Of a stretch of 64,000 nt of DNA, positions 7,953-17,508 are shown one piece after another (the first letter of the stretch is position 1; each line of letters starts with the position of its first letter). The translations under genes and the position numbers were made by a program. Location of the stretch: NCBI GenBank assembly GCA_020722815.1, contig DYKB01000001.1, positions 273,112-337,111 on the forward strand. The letters are read 5' to 3'. Below the pieces are notes generated by a model. The model was not told where the DNA came from and ran no database searches. It worked only from the letters and a program-made list of their open reading frames with translations. Origin of the DNA: Caldithrix sp. GTDB taxonomy: Bacteria; Zhuqueibacterota; Zhuqueibacteria; Thermofontimicrobiales; Sulfurfontimicrobiaceae.

Positions 7953-9370
7953 ATGTTAGAACTCATTCTTCGGAAAGAATTATTGGAAACAATTCATTCA
8001 AAGCGATTTATCTGGACTTTTTTGATCTGTTCTTTGCTGATTCTGCTCACTTTTTATATTGGTGCGCAAAACTACCATTTGAGTGTATTCCGTTACGAAG
8101 CGGCAAAGGCGGAAAATTTGCGAAAAATGGAGGGTGTCACCGATTGGTTGATGGTACGTTCCCACCGGATTTTTCTCCCGCCGGATCCCCTTGAAGTGCT
8201 GGTGACGGGTGTCTCGAATGACATTGGTCGAACCGTGGAAGTAATGGGCAGAGGTGAATTGACGGCCAGTGGGAGTCGTTATAATGAGGATCCTTTATTC
8301 GCCGTATTTCGTTTTCTTGATCTGGATTTTATTTTTCAAATTGTCCTGTCTTTATTCGCCATTTTCTTTGCGTATAACGCCATCAATGGTGAAAAAGAAG
8401 CCGGTACACTCCGGCTTTCATTGGCGAATTCGGTACCAAAGGACCAGTTTATTCTGGGTAAATTATTGGGTTCCTTTCTGGCATTAGGCCTGCCGCTTTT
8501 GTTACCAATTTTATTGGGATGTCTTCTCCTGCCACTTCTGGGTGTTCCACTGAATGGTCAGGAATGGTTTCGATTGGGATTAATTATTTTAACCGGATTT
8601 TTTTATTTTGGAATTTTTTTAACGCTTTCAATTTTTATTTCTTCCATGACCGAGCGTTCGTCAAGTGCTTTTCTTTATTTATTGGTCATCTGGATTTTGA
8701 TGGTTTTTATTATTCCGCGTGCATCGGTTCTGATTGCTGGCCGAATGGTAGAAGTTCCTTCGGTCGATGAATTGGCCTTTCAGAAGAATCGATTCCAATC
8801 ACAGTTGTGGCTTGAAGACCAGGACAAGATTGGCAAGTATAAAGCACCCGGTATAAAAGATCCTGAAAAAATGGCTACCGAATTTCACAAATACATGCAG
8901 GATTTAGCCGATGAACGTGAAAAAAAGTCAAGTGAATTGGCTGAACGATTGAATGAAGAGCGCCGTATCAAACAAAGTGAACAGGAGTGGTTGGCATTGG
9001 GACTGGCGCGGATTTCACCGGCTGCATTATTTTCACTGGCGGTGACAAATTTGGCGGGTACTTCGTTAATGTTGAAAGAACATTTTGCAAAGGAAGTGAA
9101 AGGTTATCAACCGACCTATCGGCAATTTATGATTGAGAAAACCGGCATGAATCCCGGCCGCGGGATGATGATCTTTCGGATTCGGGACGATGATTCAGAA
9201 GAAAAGCCAAAACTGATTGATCCCAAAGAATTACCAGCATTTTTATATAAAAAATGGCGCGTAAGGATATTGTTAGCAATTCAATTCTGGAAATAAGCTT
9301 GCTGGCTTTTTTAAATATTGTATTTTTCACAGGTGCATACTTCAGATTTTTGCGTTATGATGTTCGTTAA
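7953..9370 (+). pseudogene. ABC-2 type permease, frameshifted near the C-terminus
   Basis: A membrane subunit of the ABC-2/NosY-like exporter class. It has an N-terminal membrane helix (about 20-40), a large extracytoplasmic region up to about 115, a cluster of helices (about 125-265), a charged region (about 280-350) and, in its paralogue at 9409, a final helix. Here the reading frame ends early at 9296 (447 residues). The missing end is present in another frame: RKDIVSNSILEISLLAF, then a hydrophobic segment and FLRYDVR, stopping at 9370. Adding one A to the A6 run at 9249-9254 restores the frame, so this is a 1-base deletion or a homopolymer sequencing error. The paralogue ends in the matching FLRHDVW. 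Confidence 0.78.
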
Positions 9371-9408
9371 TTGATTAAAATGTTTAATTTTAAGCTGGAG
9401 AAGCGAAT

Positions 9409-10875
9409 ATGCTCTGGACGTTAATTGAAAAAGAATTAAAAAATATCATCACCGGTCCCAAATTTACTATTACTTTTTTAATATCGGCTATTCTGATTCT
9501 GATGAGCATTTGGATTGGTGTTCAGGAATATCAGGCGGCGGAGAAACAGTATGCGGCCGGGATGCAACTGACACAACAGAAAACAAGCGAAACCTCTTCC
9601 TGGATTTTTTTTTCAACACAAATTTATCGAAAACCGAATCCCTTACCGATTTTTAATGCCGGCATCAGTAATGACATTGGCCGCTTCTCAGTCGTGCGCC
9701 CTTCTGAATCGATAAAAGTGACAAATAGTATTTATGCAGACGATCCCATTTTTGCCATTTTTCGATATCTCGATTTGAGTTTTATAATCCAGATCGTATT
9801 GTCGTTGCTGGTAATTTTGTTTACCTATGATGCGATCAATGGTGAACGCGAAAGTGGAACACTTCGGCTCGTTTTTTCAAATGCTGTCCCCCGATTTAAT
9901 TATATACTGGCGAAATTTATGGGTTCCTGGCTGGGGCTGGTGATTCCGTTGCTGATTCCATTTTTACTGAGTTTTCTGCTGCTTCAAATTTATCGTATCC
10001 AGTTTTCTGGCGAACAATGGATTCGTATTTTGATATTTGGCGGCGTTTCGTTGCTATATTTCACCTTTTTTATCGGATTTGGAATCCTGGTTTCGGCGTT
10101 AACGCGAATTTCCTCGGAATCGTTTTTAATTCTGTTGGTGTGCTGGGTGACTTTGGTACTGATTATCCCGCGGGTGGGCGCAATGTTTGCCGCTCGAATT
10201 GTCCCTGTTCCTTCTCTGGCAGAAATTGAAAGTCAAATTGATGGATTTTCCAAAGATCGCTGGAATCAGTATATGGAAGATATGGAAATGCAGTTCCGGG
10301 ATCGGGAAAGAGAAATGGCTGGCATGACACCTGAACAGCGGCAGAATTATAATAATGAAAATATGTGGAAATGGATGGAAACAGGAGAAATGGAACGGCG
10401 AAAAGTTCAGGAAGATATTAATCAGGCTTCGCGACGATTAAGGGAAGAGTTGCGAAACAAAAAAATGGTACAGGAACGGCTGATCTTTTTGTTGGCACGT
10501 TTTTCACCCGTTTCAGCCTATCATTTGGCAAGTATGAATTTGACTGATACGGATATTAATTTAAAAATCCGGTTTGAAAATGCGCTGGAGGTCTATCACC
10601 AAATTATATCCGATTTCGTGGCACAAAAACAAAAGGAAAGCGGTTCCATGGGGGGAATTCGCATCTCTGTTGATAGTGAAAAAGGATTTTCGGTCCAGAC
10701 CAGTCGAAATCAGGGGCGTATTGATCTAAAAGACCTCCCGCAATTTCAGATGGTTAAAACAGATTCAGGTGAATTAATAAACCGATCGCTGATTGATCTG
10801 GGCCTATTAATTTTCTATTTAATTCTTTCGGTGGTTGGTGGTTTTGTGGCGTTCTTGCGACATGATGTCTGGTGA
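9409..10875 (+). CDS. ABC-2 type transporter permease
   Basis: A 488-residue membrane protein, homologous along its length to the frameshifted permease directly upstream (shared LSNDIGR-like, ING(E)xxxGTLRL and (I/L)IIPR motifs). Predicted layout: helix 1 at about 20-38, an extracytoplasmic domain, five or so helices between about 125 and 270, a charged and helical cytoplasmic or periplasmic segment (about 275-400), and a last helix (about 460-482). It is the only gene of the NEW3-ATPase-permease-permease locus without a visible lesion. With the ATPase interrupted, it is probably non-functional unless it pairs with another ATPase. The start has GGAG 8 bases upstream. The substrate is unknown. 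Confidence 0.82.
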   Translation: MLWTLIEKELKNIITGPKFTITFLISAILILMSIWIGVQEYQAAEKQYAAGMQLTQQKTSETSSWIFFSTQIYRKPNPLPIFNAGISNDIGRFSVVRPSESIKVTNSIYADDPIFAIFRYLDLSFIIQIVLSLLVILFTYDAINGERESGTLRLVFSNAVPRFNYILAKFMGSWLGLVIPLLIPFLLSFLLLQIYRIQFSGEQWIRILIFGGVSLLYFTFFIGFGILVSALTRISSESFLILLVCWVTLVLIIPRVGAMFAARIVPVPSLAEIESQIDGFSKDRWNQYMEDMEMQFRDREREMAGMTPEQRQNYNNENMWKWMETGEMERRKVQEDINQASRRLREELRNKKMVQERLIFLLARFSPVSAYHLASMNLTDTDINLKIRFENALEVYHQIISDFVAQKQKESGSMGGIRISVDSEKGFSVQTSRNQGRIDLKDLPQFQMVKTDSGELINRSLIDLGLLIFYLILSVVGGFVAFLRHDVW

Positions 10876-10949
10876 TGCATGTCCAAAATACCAGACTAAA
10901 AAATTTGTGACCGCAAATTGCACCGATTTCATAGAAAAAAATATTTGGA

Positions 10950-11639
10950 TTATTTTTTATCCCCTTTATTTTTCCTTCGCTCCCAAAGCCAGCCGAGGAA
11001 GGGAACCAGAATGGTCGTCCAGAGCCACTTCCAGTTTTCGGCGACAAATGCAGTGACCTGTTGCTGCCAGGTGACAACGATTTTGATTTCTTCAGACAGC
11101 GTTTGAACAGTATAGGGGAGATCTTTGCCATCGAGTGTAAAAATAGCATCCATGCTTAAATATAATTTTTGAATTCCGGGTGTAGTTGCTGTAATCTCCC
11201 AGCGCCATTCGGTCGTACCGTCTAAATTAATCAATTGCAATGCTGGCGAAATGGCTTCGATTTTAAATCCACTCCCTTTCAGACTGGCGGTCATGATTTG
11301 CGAAACCCGGATTTGCTGTTGTCGAATTTCGCCTTCTTCCTCTATCTTTTTTTTGAGTTCCGGGAAAGTTTCTTTAAGAGAAAGTAATAATTGAATCCCT
11401 TGCTTTTCATTCAATTCCATAGTTTGGGGAACATTAAAGACGACTTTGCCAGGCTTAAACTGATCGAAAATGTCCTCATCGGATACTGCTTCTTTCGATG
11501 CCGCGTCAACTTTTTTGCTTTTTTTAAATTCTTCTGGTCCTGGCTCCTCGGCTCTTTCTTTTTGTGCACACTGGACAACAAGCATAAAACTCAATCCAAT
11601 GATGAGTCCAGTCAAATAAATATAAAATCCTTTTTTCAT
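10950..11639 (-). CDS. Anchored extracytoplasmic protein of unknown function
   Basis: A 229-residue protein I do not recognise by name. An N-terminal hydrophobic segment (about 5-23) ends at Cys24, as in a lipoprotein, but Gln at -1 makes the lipobox poor. A Lys/Glu-rich linker follows, then a beta-rich region (about 60-195) beginning GKVVFNVPQTMELNE and containing a TEWRWEITAT segment. The C-terminus has a Trp-rich membrane helix (WKWLWTTILVPFLGWLW) and a basic tail, so it may be anchored at both ends. The pattern resembles small beta-sandwich domains sometimes found beside signalling or effector proteins in uncultured bacteria, but none lies nearby. It is convergent with the permease gene. 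Confidence 0.7.
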   Translation of the reverse strand: MKKGFYIYLTGLIIGLSFMLVVQCAQKERAEEPGPEEFKKSKKVDAASKEAVSDEDIFDQFKPGKVVFNVPQTMELNEKQGIQLLLSLKETFPELKKKIEEEGEIRQQQIRVSQIMTASLKGSGFKIEAISPALQLINLDGTTEWRWEITATTPGIQKLYLSMDAIFTLDGKDLPYTVQTLSEEIKIVVTWQQQVTAFVAENWKWLWTTILVPFLGWLWERRKNKGDKK

Positions 11640-11721
11640 TTTTGACCCCTTTTTTTCTTAAAAATAAGAAGTTAACGACCAATTAAAATATAACAAAAGC
11701 AATGCCAAAAGCTCATTTTAA

Positions 11722-13395
11722 TCATATTTCTTTTCGTAAAACCTTTCCAGCCGCGACATTGGTATGCATCCCCTTTTTTATGGTAATCTGGCCATTCACG
11801 ATAACATATTCGATACCAATTGGATATTGATGGGGATTGATAAAAGTTGCCTGATCGATAATTTTATCACGATCAAAAATAACCAGATCGGCAAAATAGT
11901 CTCTTGCAATCTGACCGCGCTGTTTTAATCCCAGTTTTTGCGCTGGCATCGATGTCATTTTTTGGATGGCAGTGGCTAAATCAAAATATTTTTCATCACG
12001 ACAATATTTGCCCAGCACCCGCGGGAATGTCCCGTAAAATCGGGGATGTGGTTTACCGGTGCCGGTTTTATCGTAAGGCGCCACGGCACGGCCGTCTGAA
12101 CCAATCATCACCAGCGGATCGCTTAATACTTTTTTCAAATTTTCTTCACCCATGGCAAAGCCGACAATGCCGGGCTGCAGTTTTTCATCAATGAGCAATT
12201 GCCGAATAAATTCAAAAGGAGCCAAATTCCGCTCATTGGCAGCATCCAGAATAGATTTGCCTTCCAGATTTTTATTTTCGGGTTTACTGCATGAACTGAT
12301 TTGCACCCTATCCCAACCACCGATTCGTTCACCACGGCCGGAAGCATATTTTTCAATTTCCGGTAAATCTTTGGGATTCGTTAAGCGGGCGATAATATCA
12401 TTGGTGTTCCCCTGTCGCGCCCACAATGGCAAAAATGCAGAAAGACCGGTGCCATAAGCGATATAGGGATATCGATCAGCGGTTACGGCAATACCCTGTT
12501 CCGAAGCCTGATGAATTCTTGCCAGTACTTTTTCGATTTTTGGCCAATTTGCCCGATTGCACGCCTTCAGATGCGCAATTTCCAATGATGCGCCAGTGAC
12601 CTCACTTATTTTTAATGCTTCCTCAACCGCTTCTTCAAGCCGATCGTCTTCATTCCGGATATGGGATGCATGAATTGCTCCATATTGAGCGACAATTTGA
12701 CACAGGGCGATTAATTCCTCCGTTGATGCATAGCTCCCAGGAGCATATTCCAAACCGGTTGACAGACCAAAGCTTCCGTTTTGTATCGTATCCGCTAAAA
12801 TGGCCTGCATCTTACCCAGTTGTTCGGGAGTTGCTGGTACGTCATTTCGACCGATGACAAAACTTCGCAAATCGCCATGCCCTGTCAATGTGGCGTAGTT
12901 AATGCCGATTTTTTGTTTTTCCAGCACCGCTAAAAATTGATCAATATTTCGCCAGGTTGGATGAAATCCATATTGTTCAAAAACTTGTTTATCATATTCC
13001 TGATAATCCGCATCGTTTAAGGGAAAAGGTGATGAGCCACAATTTCCACTCACTTCGGTGGTCACCCCCTGCCGAATTTTACTTTCCCCTCGATAATTGA
13101 CAATTAATTCGATGTCGGTGTGGGTATGGATATCAATAAACCCCGGCGCCACGATCAGATTGGCGGCATCGATAATTTCATCAGCGGTTACTTCGTTTAA
13201 AGTATCGATAACAGCAATTTTATCACGAATGATCCCGATATCCTTTCGTTCCGGCGGGGAACCCGTTCCATCCAAAATAAGACCATTTTTAATTATCATA
13301 TCAAAGCTATTTTTTACTGAACAACAGGCTATCAGGCCAAATGTAAGTGCCGTACCTGTTTTGAGAAAGGTTCTGCGTGGTATTTTCGTAGTCAT
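11722..13395 (-). CDS. N-acyl-D-amino-acid deacylase (D-aminoacylase family), exported
   Basis: A 557-residue amidohydrolase-superfamily enzyme expected to remove the acyl group from N-acyl-D-amino acids. The N-terminus PRRTFLKTG resembles a Tat signal, and a lipobox LIAC gives a possible lipidated Cys24, so it is probably a periplasmic lipoprotein. Metal-site candidates match the D-aminoacylase pattern: His90-x-His92 (DIHTHTD), Cys119 (SGNCGS), His in ASHIRNEDD, His in EIAHLKA and Asp in MIGSDGRA. The C-terminal beta domain ends with DLVIFD and IVNGQITIKKG. It is transcribed alone, with the unknown anchored gene downstream on the same strand. The physiological substrate may be D-amino acids from cell-wall turnover (inference). 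Confidence 0.9.
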   Translation of the reverse strand: MTTKIPRRTFLKTGTALTFGLIACCSVKNSFDMIIKNGLILDGTGSPPERKDIGIIRDKIAVIDTLNEVTADEIIDAANLIVAPGFIDIHTHTDIELIVNYRGESKIRQGVTTEVSGNCGSSPFPLNDADYQEYDKQVFEQYGFHPTWRNIDQFLAVLEKQKIGINYATLTGHGDLRSFVIGRNDVPATPEQLGKMQAILADTIQNGSFGLSTGLEYAPGSYASTEELIALCQIVAQYGAIHASHIRNEDDRLEEAVEEALKISEVTGASLEIAHLKACNRANWPKIEKVLARIHQASEQGIAVTADRYPYIAYGTGLSAFLPLWARQGNTNDIIARLTNPKDLPEIEKYASGRGERIGGWDRVQISSCSKPENKNLEGKSILDAANERNLAPFEFIRQLLIDEKLQPGIVGFAMGEENLKKVLSDPLVMIGSDGRAVAPYDKTGTGKPHPRFYGTFPRVLGKYCRDEKYFDLATAIQKMTSMPAQKLGLKQRGQIARDYFADLVIFDRDKIIDQATFINPHQYPIGIEYVIVNGQITIKKGMHTNVAAGKVLRKEI

Positions 13396-13986
13396 TTCAA
13401 CTCCATCAAAAGGTTATTGAGCGATAAAAGAAAGATAACAAAAATATTCTGAAAAAGCAATACTGGAAAATTGTAATATCGAAAGTATTATTTCCGAAAT
13501 TGAATTACAAATTTTTCTATCAATCTTAAGCCGAAATAATTTCGAAATTAGCCCGGCGGTAATCAAAATTGAACGCGGATTTAATGGATTGTTACGGATC
13601 GCGCCGATTTAATTAGCACAGATTCATAGATTCCAGGGATTTTAGAGTATAGGTTCTTTGAAATTTGTGAAATTGGTGGCTAAAATGCTTTCAACTTACA
13701 TCTTTCGTACAAATATTTTCGGTGACTTGTTTTCATAAACATTTCAGCCAGAAATTCCTTAATTGTTCGATAACCCGTTGAAATTTTTAGAATTTATTTT
13801 CAGGCTCGATTTTTGCATATTAGGGAAAAATTTGTGGTAACCGGGGGTTTTTAAATAACCCTTTTATCCTGTAATAACTTGGACTTGCAGTCAATTTTAA
13901 TTCAAATTTTACTTGACTTTAATTTTTAATAGGTTTATATTGAATTGATAAAGTGGAGTTCGGTAAAATAATAGTGGAGAATAAAT
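13396..13986. other. Intergenic region with a decayed repeat and a promoter
   Basis: A divergent 591-base gap without a convincing gene. Around 13571-13640 lies a worn copy of an AACGCGGATT/GGATT-type periodic repeat related to 62735-62780. The right end carries the promoter described at 13913. Nothing else was recognised. Confidence 0.6.
13913..13941 (+). promoter_or_regulatory. Sigma70-type promoter for the methyltransferase-ftsEX group
   Basis: TTGACT (13913-13918), a 17-base spacer and TATATT (13936-13941). It lies 46 bases before the TTG start of the methyltransferase gene. The same box pair with the same spacer precedes the tRNA cluster. Confidence 0.65.
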
Positions 13987-14760
13987 TTGGCGATTCCCTC
14001 CTGGCTGCAGCAGAAGAAAACGGTTGCGCCTTATTCGAAATTAGCGCTGGTTTATGACTTTGTCATGCGGCACGTGAATTATCGGGAGTGGGCCGCCTTT
14101 ATCAATAAAATTTTTATCAAAAATAATGGAGAAATTAAAACTGTCCTTGATGTTGCCTGTGGTACTGGCAGTTTTTTAATAGAATTCAACAAGTTTGATT
14201 ATGAAATCGCTGGATTTGATTTCTCCTGTGAGATGGTTCAACAGGCCAGGCAAAAATTCGAGAAAAACGGATTAAAGATACCCTTATGGCATGGCAATAT
14301 GAGCCAGTTTGCGTTGAATGACAAATTCGATGCGATAGTTTGTTTATATGATAGTATTAATTATCTTTTTCCGATAGAAAAAATTAGACAATTTTATCAA
14401 GTATGTTATGAAAATCTAAATTCATCCGGCTTTCTTCTGTTTGATATCTGTACAGAGCGGAACTCGATTAAGTATTTTAAGAATTACTATGATTATGAAC
14501 AGACCGCCCGGTTCCGCGTGGCACGCAAAAGTTATTATATTGAAGAAGAAAGAATTCATGCGAATGATTTTAAAATTCAATTTCGAAATGACCAGACCAT
14601 TTATTTTGAATTTCATCGGCAAAAGATTTATTTGATTAAAGAAATTGAGGAATCCATTCCGTCGGATTTATTTGAAATCGTTGCTGTGCTCGACGGATTT
14701 ACGGAAAACAGGGGGAGTGAAGCGTCTGAGCGCGTTCATTTTTTATTAAAAAAAATTTAA
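13987..14760 (+). CDS. Class I SAM-dependent methyltransferase
   Basis: A 257-residue methyltransferase with the Rossmann-type SAM site: motif I VLDVACGTGSFL (about residues 55-66), an acidic motif II (IAGFDFS), and post-motif YDSINYL. The order and spacing fit the small-molecule/ubiquinone-type class I family; the substrate cannot be told. Translation appears to start at TTG 13987, preceded by GTGGAGA at a good distance; no in-frame ATG lies near the N-terminus. It ends 26 bases before ftsE and is probably cotranscribed with ftsE-ftsX, which does not by itself imply a cell-division role. Confidence 0.85.
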   Translation: MAIPSWLQQKKTVAPYSKLALVYDFVMRHVNYREWAAFINKIFIKNNGEIKTVLDVACGTGSFLIEFNKFDYEIAGFDFSCEMVQQARQKFEKNGLKIPLWHGNMSQFALNDKFDAIVCLYDSINYLFPIEKIRQFYQVCYENLNSSGFLLFDICTERNSIKYFKNYYDYEQTARFRVARKSYYIEEERIHANDFKIQFRNDQTIYFEFHRQKIYLIKEIEESIPSDLFEIVAVLDGFTENRGSEASERVHFLLKKI

Positions 14761-14786
14761 AGCCACGAAAAGAGATATTTTTTTTA

Positions 14787-15437
14787 ATGGTTCAACTCAA
14801 TAATGTGATAATGCAATATTCCAGTGGGGAGCGGCTTGGTCGGATTAATCTGGACATTAAGCGCGGTGAATTTGTCTTTCTGGTTGGTCCCAGTGGAGCC
14901 GGAAAAAGCACGGTTCTAAAACTGATTTATATGGAACAAAAGCCCGTGGAAGGGCAGGTTATTGTGAGTAATTATGATTCCCTTTCCATTAAAAAAAAGG
15001 ATATCCCTTTTCTGCGCCGGAAATTAGGAATCATTTTTCAGGATTTTAAATTACTCAATGACCGAAATGTATTTGAGAACGTCGCCTTTGCCCTCCGGGT
15101 AACGACGGTGAGAACAAATAATATTAAAAAGCGGGTTTTTCGGGTTTTAAATGAAGTTGGATTACTTCATAAAAGAAATCAGATGCCCCGACAACTTTCC
15201 GGCGGGGAGCAGCAGCGAGTGGCAATCGCCAGAGCGTTGGTAAATGAACCGTTTATATTATTGGCTGATGAACCAACTGGCAATTTGGACTCAGAAAATG
15301 CCGAGAATATAATGGCTATTTTAGATCGAATAAATGCCAAAGGAACTGCAATTTTAATGGCGACCCATGATATCGGTCTCGTTGGAAATCGTGGCAAAAG
15401 AATTGTTCGAATCGAGCGCGGGAGAACAGTCTCCTGA
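14787..15437 (+). CDS. ftsE: Cell division ATP-binding protein FtsE
   Basis: A 216-residue ABC ATPase of the FtsE type, which with FtsX couples cytoplasmic ATP hydrolysis to septal peptidoglycan hydrolase activation. Walker A is GPSGAGKS (34-41), the Q-loop is [11 protein letters not shown], the signature is LSGGEQQR, Walker B is [12 protein letters not shown] and the H-loop is MATHD. The length is typical. The stop codon overlaps the ftsX start (ATG at 15437), the usual translational coupling for this pair. Confidence 0.93.
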   Translation: MVQLNNVIMQYSSGERLGRINLDIKRGEFVFLVGPSGAGKSTVLKLIYMEQKPVEGQVIVSNYDSLSIKKKDIPFLRRKLGIIFQDFKLLNDRNVFENVAFALRVTTVRTNNIKKRVFRVLNEVGLLHKRNQMPRQLSGGEQQRVAIARALVNEPFILLADEPTGNLDSENAENIMAILDRINAKGTAILMATHDIGLVGNRGKRIVRIERGRTVS

Positions 15438-16294
15438 TGCAAAAATTATTTTACATTTTACGGGAAGGATTATCTGGTTTTCGACGGGCAAAACTTTCGA
15501 GTACTCTTTCGATTTTTACCATTATTATTGCAGTTGTCATTACTGGTTCTTTTTATCTGATTTCAAAAAATTTACATCAACTGATTTTTTCATTAAAACA
15601 GCGCTTGGAAATAGAAGTTTTTATCGATAATTCTTTTGAAAATAGTCAGATTGATAATTTGAAATCAAAAATTTTAGTGCTGCCAGGAATTGAGAAAATT
15701 CACTATATTTCACGGGAACAGGCAGCTAAAATTTTGCAACAGCAGTTTGGGGAGGAGATTCTGGCCGTCCTGAAGGAAAATCCATTGCCAGCCTCCTTTC
15801 AGATTAAAATTAAACCCGAATATCAATCGGCAAAGGCGGCATTAAAGCTGGTAAGCCAGATCAATGCGTTTGATGGTGTCGATGAAGTGGTTTATCGAAA
15901 AGATATTTTGCAATTTTTAGATAAATATTTACATTGGTTTATTATCGCGCTTTTCGGTATTGGATTGCTTTTATTATTTGGTTCTTTGTTCTTTATTTAC
16001 AATACGATTCGATTAATTATCTCGGCGCGCTGGGAAATTATTGAAGCCATGAAATTAGTCGGGGCAACCCCGCGTTTCATTCGGTTTCCATTTATAATCG
16101 AAGGTTTTTTGCAAGCTTTTCTGGGAACTTTTATTGCAATTGGAATATTATATTTATTTTCTTATTTAATAAAGCAACAATTGAATCACTTTCTCTTTTT
16201 ATCCCCCAGAGAAATTTGGGTCTGCATATTAAGTGGCAGTCTGGTTGGGATATTGGGGAGTCAAATCGCAATTAAGCGATTTTTAAAGTATTAA
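15437..16294 (+). CDS. ftsX: Cell division protein FtsX (permease-like)
   Basis: A 285-residue inner-membrane protein. It has one N-terminal helix (about 22-44), a periplasmic domain (about 45-165) that would contact the hydrolase activator, and three C-terminal helices (about 170-195, 215-245 and 255-280). The conserved FtsX features are a LEIEVFIDN stretch after helix 1 and the cytoplasmic [20 protein letters not shown] segment. It is coupled to ftsE by a one-base overlap. No murein hydrolase or EnvC-like partner gene is adjacent. Confidence 0.92.
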   Translation: MQKLFYILREGLSGFRRAKLSSTLSIFTIIIAVVITGSFYLISKNLHQLIFSLKQRLEIEVFIDNSFENSQIDNLKSKILVLPGIEKIHYISREQAAKILQQQFGEEILAVLKENPLPASFQIKIKPEYQSAKAALKLVSQINAFDGVDEVVYRKDILQFLDKYLHWFIIALFGIGLLLLFGSLFFIYNTIRLIISARWEIIEAMKLVGATPRFIRFPFIIEGFLQAFLGTFIAIGILYLFSYLIKQQLNHFLFLSPREIWVCILSGSLVGILGSQIAIKRFLKY

Positions 16295-16307
16295 AAGCGT
16301 TTTTCTC

Positions 16308-16336
16308 TTGACAAAATAGTGGAAAATTATTATCTT
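16308..16336 (+). promoter_or_regulatory. Sigma70-type promoter for hrcA-dnaJ
   Basis: TTGACA (16308-16313), a 17-base spacer and TATCTT (16331-16336), 34 bases before the hrcA start. No CIRCE inverted repeat (TTAGCACTC-N9-GAGTGCTAA) was found here or before dnaJ, so autoregulation by HrcA is not visible. Confidence 0.7.
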
Positions 16337-16369
16337 AATAAAAATATTTTAAAAATTTAATATCGAAAA

Positions 16370-17401
16370 ATGATTGAATTAACAGACAGAGAATCACTGG
16401 TTTTCGAATTGTTAGTCAAGAATTTTATCATTACGGCTAATCCGGTGGGCTCGCGATTCTTATCAAAAAAAATAAGGACGCAATTAAGCTCGGCTACCAT
16501 TCGAAATGTCTTAAATGATCTTGAAGAGAAAGGTCTGGTGAGCCAACCGCATACGTCAGCGGGGCGCGTTCCAACGGATAAAGGCTATCGTTTCTTCGTG
16601 GATCGGTTTATGCGTCGTAAGCCTTTAAGTGATTCAGAAAAAAAGGTTATCGAGGGTACTTTTTCCTGTTTTTCACGGGATCAGGATTTAATTTTAGCCC
16701 GAGCCTCTCAGGTTCTTTCAGAAATCTCCAAGCAGTTAGGAATTGTGTTATCTCCACGCTTTGAAAAGGGGATTTTTAAACGAATTGAGTTAATTCACCT
16801 GGCAGAGCGGCGAATTCTGGTTATCATCTCGATAGCATCTGGGATGGTAAGAACGATTACAATTGAATTAAAAAGTGAAATCCCGGAAGAAAAACTGGAA
16901 TCGACAGCACGGGTTTTAAATGAACGACTCGCCGGCCTAACGCTCGCTGAAATTCGCGACACTATTGGCAAAAGAATGGATAGTGCTTCGGAAGGTGATA
17001 TTGGATTGATTAATTTATTTGTCGCTTCTGCTGATGAACTTTTTAGCATTAATGAAGAAGTGAGCCTGCATCTGGATGGGGCACAACACATGATCAATTT
17101 ACCCGAATTTTCTGATATCGACCGTATGAAGCAGATGTTCAATATTATTGAAAATAAACGGCAGGTAATTGTTCATTTATTAAACGCTTCCAACAAGAAC
17201 GATTCAATCTCCATCACGATTGGGAATGAAAATAGCGAAAAAATGTTGCGCGATTTCAGTCTGGTCTCGACGTCGTATCGTGTTGGGGATATTACCGGGG
17301 TTCTGGGGATTATTGGACCAACCCGGATGCATTATGCGAAAATGGTTGCGCTGGTTGATTATATTTCTGCATCGGTATCCAGAATATTAAGCGCCAGTTA
17401 A
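16370..17401 (+). CDS. hrcA: Heat-inducible transcription repressor HrcA
   Basis: A 343-residue repressor of heat-shock chaperone genes. The N-terminal winged helix (about 1-85) contains LSSATIRNVLNDLEEKGL and SAGRVPTDKGYRFFVDR, both hallmarks of HrcA. The GAF-like and dimerisation regions follow, and the C-terminus has the typical TSYRVGDITGVLGIIGPTRM segment. It probably shares the promoter at 16308. grpE and dnaK, often found directly after hrcA, are absent; dnaJ follows after 107 bases. Confidence 0.95.
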   Translation: MIELTDRESLVFELLVKNFIITANPVGSRFLSKKIRTQLSSATIRNVLNDLEEKGLVSQPHTSAGRVPTDKGYRFFVDRFMRRKPLSDSEKKVIEGTFSCFSRDQDLILARASQVLSEISKQLGIVLSPRFEKGIFKRIELIHLAERRILVIISIASGMVRTITIELKSEIPEEKLESTARVLNERLAGLTLAEIRDTIGKRMDSASEGDIGLINLFVASADELFSINEEVSLHLDGAQHMINLPEFSDIDRMKQMFNIIENKRQVIVHLLNASNKNDSISITIGNENSEKMLRDFSLVSTSYRVGDITGVLGIIGPTRMHYAKMVALVDYISASVSRILSAS

Positions 17402-17508
17402 CTTATTATATTTTTTAGAAATAGATGAATTTAAATGTGAGAAGCACTATTTCGGTGATTCAAACGCTATACTGATGAGATAAACAGGCAGGTACAATTT
17501 AATTAAAA

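Noticed and set aside
17401..17508. GAGAAGCACT-like sequence before dnaJ as half a CIRCE operator
   Set aside because: No matching inverted half-site; the similarity is too short.
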